From Luteitalea sp. (GTDB taxonomy: Bacteria; Acidobacteriota; Vicinamibacteria; Vicinamibacterales; Vicinamibacteraceae), in the NCBI GenBank assembly GCA_009377495.1, contig WHTZ01000038.1, positions 1 through 59,228 on the forward strand: DNA of 59,228 nt, given 5' to 3'. Below the pieces are notes generated by a model. That model made no database searches. It was not told the DNA's origin and saw nothing but the letters and a program-made list of their open reading frames with translations. The position numbers were made by a program, and so were the translations under genes. Below, piece by piece: positions 17,195 to 26,019 of this stretch (within the stretch, counting starts at the first letter, position 1; each line of letters begins with the position of its first letter).

Positions 17195-18616
17195 TCACGT
17201 TTCGAGATGTCGCAACCGGTAGCGCCACACGCCGACCAGCACGACGGCCACGGCCGTCAGCCCGATGCCAAGCCCGACCCACAAGCCCGCAACGCCCACG
17301 CCGCGATGAAAGCAGAGCAGATACCCAATGGGTAGGCCAAGGCACCAGTGACCAACGAAATTGTAGACCAGCGGGGTCCGCGTGTCCCCGAGGCCTCGCA
17401 GCGCGCCGGTCGCCGTCACCTGCACGCCATCGAAGATCTGATACACCGCATAGACCCGTAGCAGGATGACGCCGGTGGCGATGACACCCGTCTCACGCGT
17501 GAACAGTGACATCAGAAATCGAGGCACGCTCGCAAACAGCAGCGCCGTGACCAGCATGACGAGCGCGGCCAACGCGAGCGCGGCCCACCCGCCGTGCGCC
17601 GCGCCACGGGCGTCACCGGCTCCCAGCGCCTGCCCGACGCGAACCGCAGCTGCGGATGCCATGCCAAGCGGCACCATGAAGACAAGCGCCGCCAAGTTCA
17701 GCGCGATGTGGTGCGCGGCGAGTGATGCTGGCGCGAGCAAGCCGGCGAGCGCCGTGATCGCGGCAAACACGCCAAGCTCCAACACGAGCTGCACGGCCGC
17801 CGGTAAGCCGAGGTCCACGAGCCGCTGCAAGCGAGCGCGCTCAATCTTGCGGGGCGTGCGCCATAGACCACTCGGCCGCGCGCGCTCCGCGCGCACGATC
17901 GCCACGGCAAGCACCGTCGCCATATAGACACGAGAGAGGAACGTCGCCCATGCCGATCCCGGCACGCCCATGGCTGGCAAGCCGAGGTGACCATAGATCA
18001 GCGTCCAGTTCGCCAACACGTTGACGAGATTGGCCGACACCAGCGCAAAGCCAACCGGCCGCGTGAGCGAGAGCCCCTGCAGATAGCGTCGGAAGGCCGC
18101 GTACATGAGGAGCGGCAGCAAGCCCACATCGAGAATCCGCAGGTAGTCTGTGGCCAGCGGCAGAACCGCCGGATGAACACCCATGCGAGCGAGCACCTCC
18201 GGGACCATCCATGCCGCGACCGCCAGGGGCACGCTGACCAGCACCGCCAGGACCATGCCGTGCAGGAGCCAGCGATGACACTCGTCCAGTCGCCGCGCCC
18301 CGAACGCCCGCGACACAACCGTGTCGAGGCCGAGCAGCAGGCCCATGCCAAAGATGGCCACCGCCATGAACGAGTTACTGCCGATGCCGACGGCACCAAT
18401 CGCCGCCGGGCCAAGCGGGCTGACCATCAGCGTGTCGACGACGCTCATGACCATCCAGCCCACCTCGCCCACGACGACTGGCCACGCGAGGCGTAGCGTC
18501 GGGGGCAGCTCGCCGAGCAGATCAGCAACGTGTGATCGCCACCCGGTTGACGAGAAGGTGAGGGGTCGGTCGGCTCTCGGCTCGCGAGCCGGCAACGAGG
18601 ACATCCGGTGGATCAT
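17195..18616 (-). CDS. MATE family efflux transporter
   Basis: 473-residue polytopic membrane protein with about twelve hydrophobic segments and MATE signatures (LAWPVVVGEVGWMVMSVVDTLMVSPLGP; later LVDLGLPAAVQLVLELGVFAA). It probably exports a cationic or aromatic compound by cation antiport. Its stop is five bases before the start of the COG2159-type amidohydrolase, so the two are almost certainly one transcript. It is not closely similar to the other MATE protein here (4226-5638). The start is the ATG at 18616; the first 35 residues are hydrophilic. Confidence 0.9.
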   Translation of the reverse strand: MIHRMSSLPAREPRADRPLTFSSTGWRSHVADLLGELPPTLRLAWPVVVGEVGWMVMSVVDTLMVSPLGPAAIGAVGIGSNSFMAVAIFGMGLLLGLDTVVSRAFGARRLDECHRWLLHGMVLAVLVSVPLAVAAWMVPEVLARMGVHPAVLPLATDYLRILDVGLLPLLMYAAFRRYLQGLSLTRPVGFALVSANLVNVLANWTLIYGHLGLPAMGVPGSAWATFLSRVYMATVLAVAIVRAERARPSGLWRTPRKIERARLQRLVDLGLPAAVQLVLELGVFAAITALAGLLAPASLAAHHIALNLAALVFMVPLGMASAAAVRVGQALGAGDARGAAHGGWAALALAALVMLVTALLFASVPRFLMSLFTRETGVIATGVILLRVYAVYQIFDGVQVTATGALRGLGDTRTPLVYNFVGHWCLGLPIGYLLCFHRGVGVAGLWVGLGIGLTAVAVVLVGVWRYRLRHLET

Positions 18617-18654
18617 AGCGCGGGCAGGTTCGCGCGTCGGTGAAGCGGCAACAA

Positions 18655-18724
18655 CGTGCCGGGTGCTGGGGTGCCGGGTGCTGGGGTGCAGGGTGCTGGG
18701 TGCTGAGGTGCTGAGGTGCTGGAG
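18655..18724 (+). repeat. GGTGCTG heptamer array (left arm)
   Basis: About nine imperfect 7-8 base units with consensus GGTGCTG(A/G) lie head to tail upstream of the four-helix-bundle gene. The reverse complement of the same unit array occurs at 19171-19196, over the 3' end of that gene, so the two form inverted arms. Confidence 0.85.
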
Positions 18725-18791
18725 GGCCGATGCAGCATATTGGGTGCTGTGACATGCGGTGGTTGGCTCGATCCCTGCTTAAAGAATCCCC

Positions 18792-19175
18792 GTGGGTGTC
18801 CGCCGATATCAAGAACTCGTTTGCTGGCAGCTCGCGAACGAACTGAGGCATCGGATTGTGGTCATTACTGCGCAGCCGACGGTCGCGAAGGATTTCAGTT
18901 TCTGCGATCAGATCCGACGCGCGAGCGGCAACGTACCAGGTAATATTGCAGAGGGATTTGGGCGATTCATTCACCGCGAGTTCGCGCAATTCCTTCGGTA
19001 TGCTCGTGGATCACTCCTCGAAACGCAGGACCGCCGTTTCGATGGCCGTGCGCGGGGGCACATCTCAACCTCGGAATTCGACTGGCTTTGGCATCTGAGC
19101 GAGCGGGCTATTGCCGCGGTGACGCGACTACGCGCTAGCCTCGGTAAGTCGCGCGGTGCTAATCGACAGCCCTAG
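18792..19175 (+). CDS. Four-helix-bundle protein (23S rRNA IVP / S23 family)
   Basis: 127-residue helical protein with family hallmarks: a tryptophan-containing N-terminus (YQELVCWQLANEL), the loop QIRRASGNVPGNIAEGFGR, and REFAQFLRYARGSLLETQ followed by a fourth helix (FDWLWHLSERAIAAVTRLRASL). The family includes proteins encoded in 23S rRNA intervening sequences and is related in fold to the Avd protein of diversity-generating retroelements; its function is unsettled. The GTG start at 18792 has no strong ribosome binding site. The TAG stop lies inside the right heptamer arm. No reverse transcriptase or variable repeat is present. Confidence 0.8.
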   Translation: MGVRRYQELVCWQLANELRHRIVVITAQPTVAKDFSFCDQIRRASGNVPGNIAEGFGRFIHREFAQFLRYARGSLLETQDRRFDGRARGHISTSEFDWLWHLSERAIAAVTRLRASLGKSRGANRQP

Positions 19176-19226
19176 CACCCAGCACCTCAGCACCCTTACC
19201 TTGTCACCGTGTCACCCTGTCCCTTA
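19171..19226. repeat. Inverted heptamer arm and GTCAC array
   Basis: CTAGCACCCAGCACCTCAGC at 19172-19191 is the reverse complement of the GGTGCTG array at 18655-18724. It includes the stop codon of the four-helix-bundle gene. It runs directly into a second family, CCTTGTCACCGTGTCACCCTG (about 19199-19219), also seen at 4165-4222. Two repeat families abut here, just before the quinone oxidoreductase start. Confidence 0.8.
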
Positions 19227-19236
19227 CCCTGAGGCC

Positions 19237-20232
19237 ATGGAGATCCCCGAGTCGATGAAGGTGATGGGCATCCGCGAGCCGGGCGGGCCCGAGGTCATGC
19301 AATTCGAATCGCGACCCGTTCCGCAGCCCGGACCTGCCGAGATCCTGATTCGCGTGCAAGCGGCTGGTGTGAATCGCCCGGACGTGATGCAGCGACTGGG
19401 TCGGTACCCGCCGCCACCCGGGGCCTCCGACGTCCTCGGCCTGGAGATTGCGGGGACGGTGGTCAAATGCGGCTCAGGCGTGACGCGGTGGGTCCCGGGT
19501 GAATCGGTGTGCGCGTTGCTGGCAGGCGGTGGCTACGCCGAGTACGCGGTGGCGCCCGAGCCGCAGTGCCTTCCGCTTCCGGAAGGCATTACGGCACGCG
19601 AGGCGGCCGTGTTGCCGGAGACGTTCTTCACCGTGTGGACGAACGTCTTCGATCGGGGCAAGCTCGAGAAGGGGGAGACGCTCCTCGTTCACGGTGGCAC
19701 CAGCGGCATCGGGACCACCGCGATTCAGCTCGGCGTGGCGTGGGGCGCGACGGTCTACACGACAGCGGGCACGAACGAGAAGTGCGAGGCGTGCCTCCGG
19801 CTGGGCGCCACGCACGCCGTGAACTACCGAGCGGACGACTTCGGTGAGGTGCTGCGTCGGGAGACGGCCGGCCGCGGCATCGACGTGATCCTCGACATCG
19901 TGGGCGGCGACTACTTTCCGAAGAACATCGCGTTGTTGGCGCTCGAAGGCCGCCTCGTGCAGATCGCGCTCTTACGTGGCACAACGGTCTCGCTGGATCT
20001 GGGAGATGCCATGCGGCGAAGATTGACGATTACCGGCTCTACGCTCCGCCCTCGCTCGGTGGCTGAAAAGGGCGCCATTGCCGAGTCACTGCTCACGCAC
20101 GTCTGGCCGCTCATTGCCACGGGTCGCGTGCGACCCGTGATCCACGCCGCGTTTCCGCTCAGCGAGGCATCTGCCGCCCACCGGTTGATGGAGTCAGGGG
20201 AGCACATCGGCAAGATCGTCCTGGATGTCTGA
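19237..20232 (+). CDS. NAD(P)H:quinone oxidoreductase, zinc-free MDR family
   Basis: 331-residue medium-chain dehydrogenase/reductase of the quinone oxidoreductase (QorA/TP53I3-like) branch, reducing quinones or enones with NADPH. It has a GroES-like N-terminal domain (AAGVNRPDVMQRLGRYPPPPGASDVLGLEIAGTV type) and a Rossmann domain with VHGGTSGIGTTAIQLGVAWG at about 145-165. The catalytic-zinc cysteine and histidine of alcohol dehydrogenases are missing, as expected for this branch. ATG at 19237 is chosen; ATG at 19255 is an alternative, and the longer frame back to 19156 only reads through repeats. A 97-base element follows seven bases after its stop. Confidence 0.88.
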   Translation: MEIPESMKVMGIREPGGPEVMQFESRPVPQPGPAEILIRVQAAGVNRPDVMQRLGRYPPPPGASDVLGLEIAGTVVKCGSGVTRWVPGESVCALLAGGGYAEYAVAPEPQCLPLPEGITAREAAVLPETFFTVWTNVFDRGKLEKGETLLVHGGTSGIGTTAIQLGVAWGATVYTTAGTNEKCEACLRLGATHAVNYRADDFGEVLRRETAGRGIDVILDIVGGDYFPKNIALLALEGRLVQIALLRGTTVSLDLGDAMRRRLTITGSTLRPRSVAEKGAIAESLLTHVWPLIATGRVRPVIHAAFPLSEASAAHRLMESGEHIGKIVLDV

Positions 20233-20238
20233 GCGCTA

Positions 20239-20335
20239 GAACCCTTGAGAACCCGAAACTTGACGCATTTGAGTCAAGTTTCGGGGCTCGCAAGTGAGCG
20301 TCGGGGAGCGCGGCCCTGGTCGCGGTCCGCTAGAA
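20239..20335. repeat. 97-base dispersed element, copy B
   Basis: Same element as at 16207-16302: GAACCCTTGAGAACCCGAAA start, internal inverted repeat around CTTGAC / GTCAAG, and tail TCGGGGAGCGCGGCCCTGGT...GGTCCGCTAGAA. It fills the gap between the quinone oxidoreductase stop and the aconitase-family ATG at 20350, so it forms the leader of that gene. Its hairpin could act as a terminator. Confidence 0.85.
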
Positions 20336-20349
20336 TTGTTGTAACGGCC

Positions 20350-22380
20350 ATGCATCGCATCCAGCCTGCGCGACTCCTGCCCGGTGTCGACGTTGATCAG
20401 CTCCCGGCAGCACCCGCCGCCACCACCGAGACCGGCGACCGTCTCATCCGCGGCCAGGCGCTCATTTTTTGGGACCCAGCTCGCCCTGGCATGAAACGGG
20501 ACGCGATCGATACGGACCAGATCACACCCGCCGCTGACTGTGTTTCCGAAAGCCTCGACACCCTCGACGAGCGATGGAAAGCGGGCGCGTTCCGCTACCT
20601 GATGCCAGACTTCAGGCAGCGCGTGCATCGCGGCGAGACGTTCGTCATCGCGGGTGACCGCTTCGCCATCGGCTCGTCACGGGAGATGAGCCCGGCGGGC
20701 TTGAAGGCCGTCGCCGAAGAGGTCGGTCTCGAGCTCGTGATCGTGTGCGGCCGCAACCTCGGCGACATCTTCAGGCGCAACGCGCTCAATCTGGGGCTCC
20801 ACGTCGTGCCGTGCGCGGAGGCCGTTGAGGACGCACGCGATGGAGACGAGCTCAGTTATCGGCCAGGCACACGCGTGCTTCGGAACGACACGCAAGGGAA
20901 GACATACGCGTCCGTGCCGCTGTCGCCGCAGGAGGAGCGCATTCTCGTGAGCGGCGGGATTTTCACGATTGGTCGACGCGAGCTCGCCGAATCGATCGTG
21001 ACCACACCGCAGATCATCTGGCCAGAGGGGGCGGTCGCGCGTCGGATGACCACCACCGAGCAGATCATCTGGGCGCATCGGGTCGACAAGCGCGCGGAGG
21101 TTCGTGCAGGTATGACAATCAGGCTCTGGGCTGATCTGCTGCCCGCGTCGGATGGCACGGCACCGTTTGCCATTCACACGTTCAACCAGATTACGGGTGG
21201 GCATACGATTGCGCCGCGGCAGGCCGCGATCGCGAACGACCACTTCGTCTTCACCGGCCGCACGGCCGACGAGAAGCAGACGGCGATCGGCCGGTCGTTC
21301 GCCGAGCGCTACGGGATCCGCTCGCCGTACTACGCCACGCCCGGCGATGGCATCTTCCATTTTTACTTTCCGGAGCAAGGGCTCGTGGCCCCCGGGATGT
21401 TCATTCCAGGCGCCGACTCGCATAGCCGCGCGTATGGCGCGTACGGGGCGCTTGGCGTGGGGGTGGGCTCGACCACGCTCGGCTTTGGTTGGGCGACGGG
21501 CTCCGTGTATTTCACGCTCGCGGGCGCCCGCCGCGTGGTCTTTTGCGGCACGCTCCAACCCTGGGTGAGCGGAAAAGACATCGTGCTGGAATTACTCAAG
21601 CGGTGGGGTGCAGCGCAGGCCCGAGGCATGTCGGTCGAGCTCGTGGACGCCGAGGGGCAATTGCCCATCGCGTATCGCAACACCATTGCGAACATGATGG
21701 CGGAGGCGGAAGCTCAAAATGGTCTCTTCGCCGCAGACCGTATCACGCTCGCGTGGTACCGCGCGAACGGGATCACGGATCTGCCGTATCCCCTGGTGAG
21801 GCCCGGCGAGGATGCCGTCTACGTGATGGACGATACGCTGAACCTCTCGGACGTGGCGCCGATGATCGCCAAACCGTTTAGTCCAGGCAACGCGTTTCTC
21901 GCAGGCGATGTGGCACGCGAGCGCCTCACGTTTAGCAAGGCACTCATCGGTTCGTGCACCAACGGCAGCTATGCGGACTTACTGCAGGCCGCACTGGTCG
22001 TGCGGGCTGCCAGGCTGGCGGGCGCGACACGTACCGAGACGCCCTTGCTCATCTTTCCCGGATCGGGCGGCGTGGCGCGGCAGATTGAACAACCTGACTC
22101 ACGTCTGGGCGAAGAATCCATTGCCCAGGTCTTTCGATCCGTGGGCGCCGAGATCCGCCAATCGTGGTGCGGGCCGTGCTTTGGCCAGGGCCCCGACGCG
22201 CTGTCGGCCGGTGAGCGCGCCATCACCTCCTTCAATCGCAACTGGCACAACCGCATGGGCGTCGGCGGCGAAGGATATCTCGCGAGCCCGGCCGTGGTTG
22301 CCAGCTCGGCGCTGCTCGGCTACATGGCGCCGCCCGACGAGCTCGGTCTCACGTGGGATCCGGACCGCTTTGGCGTGTGA
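20350..22380 (+). CDS. Aconitase-family hydratase, swivel domain first
   Basis: 676 residues. The LeuD/aconitase swivel domain comes first: RDAIDTDQITP at about 50-60 and substrate-binding GSSRE at 108-112. The [4Fe-4S] catalytic domains follow, with a GGHTIAPRQ-like region, GADSHSRAYGAYGALGVGVG, and the probable cluster cysteines Cys536 (GSCTNGS), Cys607 and Cys610 (WCGPC), then NRNWHNRMG near the C-terminus. Isopropylmalate dehydratase is usually two chains, and the eukaryotic fusions have the swivel last. AcnB has swivel before catalytic domains but adds an N-terminal HEAT domain that is absent here. Substrate (isopropylmalate, aconitate, homoaconitate or other) cannot be told. ATG 20350 excludes an upstream stretch encoded by a repeat. 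Confidence 0.85.
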   Translation: MHRIQPARLLPGVDVDQLPAAPAATTETGDRLIRGQALIFWDPARPGMKRDAIDTDQITPAADCVSESLDTLDERWKAGAFRYLMPDFRQRVHRGETFVIAGDRFAIGSSREMSPAGLKAVAEEVGLELVIVCGRNLGDIFRRNALNLGLHVVPCAEAVEDARDGDELSYRPGTRVLRNDTQGKTYASVPLSPQEERILVSGGIFTIGRRELAESIVTTPQIIWPEGAVARRMTTTEQIIWAHRVDKRAEVRAGMTIRLWADLLPASDGTAPFAIHTFNQITGGHTIAPRQAAIANDHFVFTGRTADEKQTAIGRSFAERYGIRSPYYATPGDGIFHFYFPEQGLVAPGMFIPGADSHSRAYGAYGALGVGVGSTTLGFGWATGSVYFTLAGARRVVFCGTLQPWVSGKDIVLELLKRWGAAQARGMSVELVDAEGQLPIAYRNTIANMMAEAEAQNGLFAADRITLAWYRANGITDLPYPLVRPGEDAVYVMDDTLNLSDVAPMIAKPFSPGNAFLAGDVARERLTFSKALIGSCTNGSYADLLQAALVVRAARLAGATRTETPLLIFPGSGGVARQIEQPDSRLGEESIAQVFRSVGAEIRQSWCGPCFGQGPDALSAGERAITSFNRNWHNRMGVGGEGYLASPAVVASSALLGYMAPPDELGLTWDPDRFGV

Positions 22381-22443
22381 AAAGGGGACAGGCCCCTTTT
22401 TCAGCTGCATCAGTTCTCGAAAAAGGGGCCTGTCCCCTTTTTC
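22379..22443. repeat. REP-like inverted pair (AAAGGGGACAGG)
   Basis: Two arms of about 24 bases (GAAAAGGGGACAGGCCCCTT and its near-exact reverse complement) are separated by about 18 bases. Each arm is itself a small hairpin (AAAGGGG-ACAGG-CCCCTTT), with T-runs on both sides. The pair starts at the aconitase-family stop codon and ends six bases before the next ATG. It can serve as a terminator or attenuator between the two genes. A diverged relative lies at 27743-27805. Confidence 0.85.
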
Positions 22444-22448
22444 ACGCT

Positions 22449-23261
22449 ATGCATACAACTCTCGCGACAACGGTTGTCGAAGGCAGCGCGCCCGCGCGGC
22501 GCAATTTGCTGGTCCTCCACGGCGTGTACGGCCGCGGGCGCAACTGGGCATTCGTGGCCAAACGGATCATCGATCGCCGACCGGATTGGGCGCTGCACCT
22601 CGTCGATCTCCGGTTGCACGGCAGCTCACCCGCCATGACGCCGCCGCACACGGTGCGCGCGGCCGCGTCGGATCTGGCGGCGTTGGCCTCTGCCCAAACG
22701 CTCACCATCGACGGCGTGCTGGGCCACTCGCTTGGCGGCAAAATCGCCCTGGCGCTCGCTGACGCCTGGCACGATCGTCCACTACAAGTCTGGTTGATCG
22801 ACTCGACACCGGAGGTTCGCCCACCATCGGGAGAGGCGTGGGACATGCTCGAGCGCGTCCGCGCCTTGCCGCAGACCTTCCCGTCGCGTGAGGACGCGGT
22901 TGCGGCGCTGGAAGCGAGCGGCTGCAGCGACGGCGTCGCGCGCTGGATGATCACAAACCTGGACTACCGCGATGGTGAGCTCGTCTGGCGCCTGGATTTC
23001 GACGCCATCGAGTCGCTGCTGCGAGATTTCTTTGCGACCGACCTCTGGCATGTTCTCGAGTCGCCCGGCCCTGGCCACGACGTTCACATCGTCAAGGCCG
23101 GGCAGTCGGACACGCTCTCGATGGACGCGGTGCAGCGCATCGCCGCCCTGGAACGGGTCACCAACCACCTCCACTTCCATCGCATCGCCGGTGGTCACTG
23201 GCTCAATACCGAGAACCCGTCAGCGCTGGTCGAGCTGCTGTCGCAAGGGCTGCCCGGCTGA
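22449..23261 (+). CDS. Alpha/beta hydrolase (YbfF-like esterase)
   Basis: 270-residue cytoplasmic alpha/beta hydrolase. An oxyanion LHGVYGRGRNW segment (23-33), nucleophile elbow GHSLGG (Ser94) and a C-terminal catalytic histidine in IAGGHWLN are visible. The helical lid between residues about 115 and 190 follows the YbfF/ABHD11 pattern of short-chain acyl ester or thioester hydrolases. Substrate not known. ATG at 22449 is chosen because the longer frame from 22353 reads through the REP-like pair. It ends 34 bases from the convergent mutS stop. Confidence 0.85.
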   Translation: MHTTLATTVVEGSAPARRNLLVLHGVYGRGRNWAFVAKRIIDRRPDWALHLVDLRLHGSSPAMTPPHTVRAAASDLAALASAQTLTIDGVLGHSLGGKIALALADAWHDRPLQVWLIDSTPEVRPPSGEAWDMLERVRALPQTFPSREDAVAALEASGCSDGVARWMITNLDYRDGELVWRLDFDAIESLLRDFFATDLWHVLESPGPGHDVHIVKAGQSDTLSMDAVQRIAALERVTNHLHFHRIAGGHWLNTENPSALVELLSQGLPG

Positions 23262-23295
23262 AGGAGCCGCGCTCGGCTCGGCTACGTACATTGTG

Positions 23296-25977
23296 TTACT
23301 CGTCTGTTTCCGCTTTAAGCTCAGCGAGCAGTGCCAAGGCTTCGAGCGGCGTCATCCGCTCGATTTCGATCGCGCGGAGTCGCTCCGCCAACCGATCGTC
23401 GGGTCTGACGGCTTGGAACAGACCGAGCTGCTGCTGCGAGTCGCGGCCTTGCGGTATGCCGGTCAGCGACGGTCGTCCGCCGCGTTGCAGCTCGTCATGC
23501 TCCAGCCCGGCAAGAATCTGGCGCGCGCGCGTGATGACGGACGCCGGCAGGCCCGCGAGCCGGGCGACCTGAATTCCGTAGCTGCGATCGGAGCGCCCGG
23601 ACACGACCTTTCGCAGAAACACGATCTGATCTTTCCACTCACGAACGGTGAGATGGGCGTTCACCACGCCGGACAGCGCTTCGGCGAGATCGGTGAGCTC
23701 GTGGTAATGGGTGGCAAAGAGGGTCTTGGGGCGTGCGCGTGTGTTCGTGGCCAGGTACTCCGCTACGGCCCAGGCAATGCTCAAGCCGTCGAAGGTGGCC
23801 GTACCGCGTCCAATCTCGTCGAGCACGACGAGACTTCGGCCCGTGGCCGTGTTGAGAATGCTGGCGGTCTCCTGCATCTCCGCCATGAACGTCGACTGGC
23901 CGCGCGCGATGTTGTCCGACGCGCCCACGCGCGCGTAGATGCGATCGATGATCGGTAGCTTCGCCTGACGGGCGGGCACGAATGAGCCCGCCTGCCCCAT
24001 AAGGCAGATCAGCGCCACTTGTCGCAAGTACGTCGATTTGCCGCCCATGTTTGGGCCCGTGAGGATGGTGAGCTGGTCGGTCGTGTTGTTGAGCCGCGTG
24101 TCGTTTGGCACGAACGCGTCGCGCGAGAGGCGCTCGACCACCGGGTGCCGTCCATCGAAGATTTCCAGCTCGTCACCATCATGCACGTGCGGCTTCGCAT
24201 AGTTCTCGCGTGCGGCCACCTCGGCGAACGCCGACAGGACGTCGAGCGTCGCGAGGCTCGCCGCCGTGCGCTGCACTCGTGGCGCCTCCACGGCCACCGC
24301 CTGTCGCAGCGTTTCGAAGATCTCGGCCTCGCGCGCGAGCAACCGCTCGTCGGCGCCCAGCACCCGCTCTTCGTGCTCCTTCAGGGCCGGCGTGATGAAG
24401 CGCTCACCGCCGGCGATGGTCTGTTTGCGGTGGTAGTCGATCGGCACTGCGTGTAAGTTGGCCTTCGACACCTCGATGTAGTAGCCAAACACCCGATTGA
24501 AGCGGACCTTGAGTGACTGGATGCCGGTTCGCTGGCGCTCCGCTGCCTCGAGACCGGCAATACCCTGCTTGCCGGATCGGCTGATGCGCCGCAGCTCGTC
24601 CACTTCAGGATCGGCGCCATCACGCACGAGGCCACCGTCACGCGCCAAGGCCGGCGGATCGTCGACCAGCGTCCCCGCGATGCGGTCGCGCACATCCGCG
24701 AGCTCGTCGAGCTCGGAGGCAAGCTGTTGGACGAGCGGAGCGTGCAGCCCGTCGATGATGCGCCCAACGCGCGGGACCGCGGCGAGCGACTGCCGCAGAG
24801 CGGTGAGATCGCGAGGCCCGGCCGTCCGGAGGGCAATGCGTGTCACCAGCCGCTCCATGTCGTGCACCGCGCGCAGCGTCTCGCGAAGCTTGCCCCGCTC
24901 GACCACGCGAAACGCGAGATCTTCCACCGCGTCGAGTCGCTCGTGGATACGAGCGGCATCGACGAGTGGCCTCAGGAGCCACGCTCGAAGCCGGCGCGCC
25001 CCCATGGCCGTCGTGGTGTCATCGAGCACGTGGAGCAGGGAACCCTCACGACTCCCGTCAATCGCGTGCACGACCTCGAGATGACGCAGCGTCGCATGGT
25101 CGACCGCAAGCGTGTCACGTGCTTCGCGCCAGGTCACCGCGCGCAGGTGCGTGAGATCGACCTTTTGTGTATCCCGTAGATACTGGACGAGCGCACCTGC
25201 CGCCGAGACCGCTGCCGCGTGTCCGTCGAGACCGAAGCCCTGCAGGCCGACAACCTGGAGCTGATCGGTCAGCACACGGGTTGCCGTGTCGAGATTGAAC
25301 GCCCACGGCTCGACGGTGGTGATCCGAAGGCTGTCTCGATCAAGATCCACCAGCAGGCCGTCGACATCGACGTCTGCCGGCACGAGCAGCTCCCGCGCCC
25401 GCAACAGGCGCAGCTCTTCGAGCAACGCGTCGCGCGCGCCCTCACCCTGGAGCTCGGTCGCGGTGAACTCACCCGTCGACGGTTCCAGCGCGGCCAAGCC
25501 CCAAACAGACGTGTCCGTGTGTGCGGCGGTTCGTCGCGTCTCCGCCAGCGGCGCGAGCGCCACCAAGAAGATGGGCTCGCGTGCGTCGAGATACGCCGTG
25601 TCGGTGAACGTGCCGGGTGACACCACACGAACGATCTCGCGTTTGACGATGCCCTTGGCTTTCTTGGGATCCTCGACCTGGTCGCAAATGGCCACGCGGT
25701 AGCCCAGCTTGACCAGTCGCGTTATGTAGCTGTCGATCGCGTGATGGGGAACGCCGCACATCGGGATTCCACCGCCCGCGCTATCCTTCTGGCGCGCTGT
25801 GAGGGTAAGATCGAGGGCACGCGAGGCAACCAGCGCGTCCTCATAGAACAGCTCGTAGAAGTCACCCATGCGAAACAGGAGGAGGGCATCCGCATGCTGG
25901 CGCTTCGCCTCCTGATACTGCCGCATGGCCGGCGTGAGCGGCGCTTGGGGTCCTGACGAAGAGGTGGAGGCTATCAC
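23296..25977 (-). CDS. mutS: DNA mismatch repair protein MutS
   Basis: 893 residues, full-length MutS. The mismatch-wedging FxE motif is FYE at 40-42. Connector, lever and clamp domains lead to the ABC ATPase with Walker A GPNMGGKST near residue 640, DEIGRGTATFDG (signature and Walker B) and the FATHYHEL switch. It recognises mispairs and small loops and recruits MutL; mutL is not in the window. GTG start at 25977, divergent from tsaB with 42 bases between them. Confidence 0.96.
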   Translation of the reverse strand: MIASTSSSGPQAPLTPAMRQYQEAKRQHADALLLFRMGDFYELFYEDALVASRALDLTLTARQKDSAGGGIPMCGVPHHAIDSYITRLVKLGYRVAICDQVEDPKKAKGIVKREIVRVVSPGTFTDTAYLDAREPIFLVALAPLAETRRTAAHTDTSVWGLAALEPSTGEFTATELQGEGARDALLEELRLLRARELLVPADVDVDGLLVDLDRDSLRITTVEPWAFNLDTATRVLTDQLQVVGLQGFGLDGHAAAVSAAGALVQYLRDTQKVDLTHLRAVTWREARDTLAVDHATLRHLEVVHAIDGSREGSLLHVLDDTTTAMGARRLRAWLLRPLVDAARIHERLDAVEDLAFRVVERGKLRETLRAVHDMERLVTRIALRTAGPRDLTALRQSLAAVPRVGRIIDGLHAPLVQQLASELDELADVRDRIAGTLVDDPPALARDGGLVRDGADPEVDELRRISRSGKQGIAGLEAAERQRTGIQSLKVRFNRVFGYYIEVSKANLHAVPIDYHRKQTIAGGERFITPALKEHEERVLGADERLLAREAEIFETLRQAVAVEAPRVQRTAASLATLDVLSAFAEVAARENYAKPHVHDGDELEIFDGRHPVVERLSRDAFVPNDTRLNNTTDQLTILTGPNMGGKSTYLRQVALICLMGQAGSFVPARQAKLPIIDRIYARVGASDNIARGQSTFMAEMQETASILNTATGRSLVVLDEIGRGTATFDGLSIAWAVAEYLATNTRARPKTLFATHYHELTDLAEALSGVVNAHLTVREWKDQIVFLRKVVSGRSDRSYGIQVARLAGLPASVITRARQILAGLEHDELQRGGRPSLTGIPQGRDSQQQLGLFQAVRPDDRLAERLRAIEIERMTPLEALALLAELKAETDE

Positions 25978-25989
25978 GAGTTACCTTAT

Positions 25990-25995
25990 TACAAT
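25990..25995 (+). promoter_or_regulatory. Candidate -10 box for tsaB
   Basis: TACAAT lies 24 bases before the tsaB GTG, in the 42-base divergent space shared with mutS. No convincing -35 hexamer is seen 17 bases upstream, where it would fall in the mutS start region. Confidence 0.3.
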
Positions 25996-26019
25996 AGCAG
26001 GTCGGTCGTACGTTCCACC

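Noticed and set aside
17190..17345. Longer start for the COG2159-type hydrolase
   Set aside because: It would overlap the upstream MATE coding region, and the HxH motif begins right after the ATG at 17189.
18655..18724. CRISPR-like array
   Set aside because: Units are 7-8 bases with no spacers and no cas genes, so this is a short tandem repeat.
18792..19175. Avd gene of a diversity-generating retroelement
   Set aside because: There is no reverse transcriptase, template repeat or variable repeat nearby; only the fold is shared.
18792..19175. Intervening sequence inside a 23S rRNA gene
   Set aside because: No rRNA sequence flanks it; the neighbours are a MATE gene and a quinone oxidoreductase gene.
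20245..20349. N-terminal extension of the aconitase-family protein
   Set aside because: The extra 35 codons are read from the 97-base repeat, and the ATG at 20350 gives the natural start.
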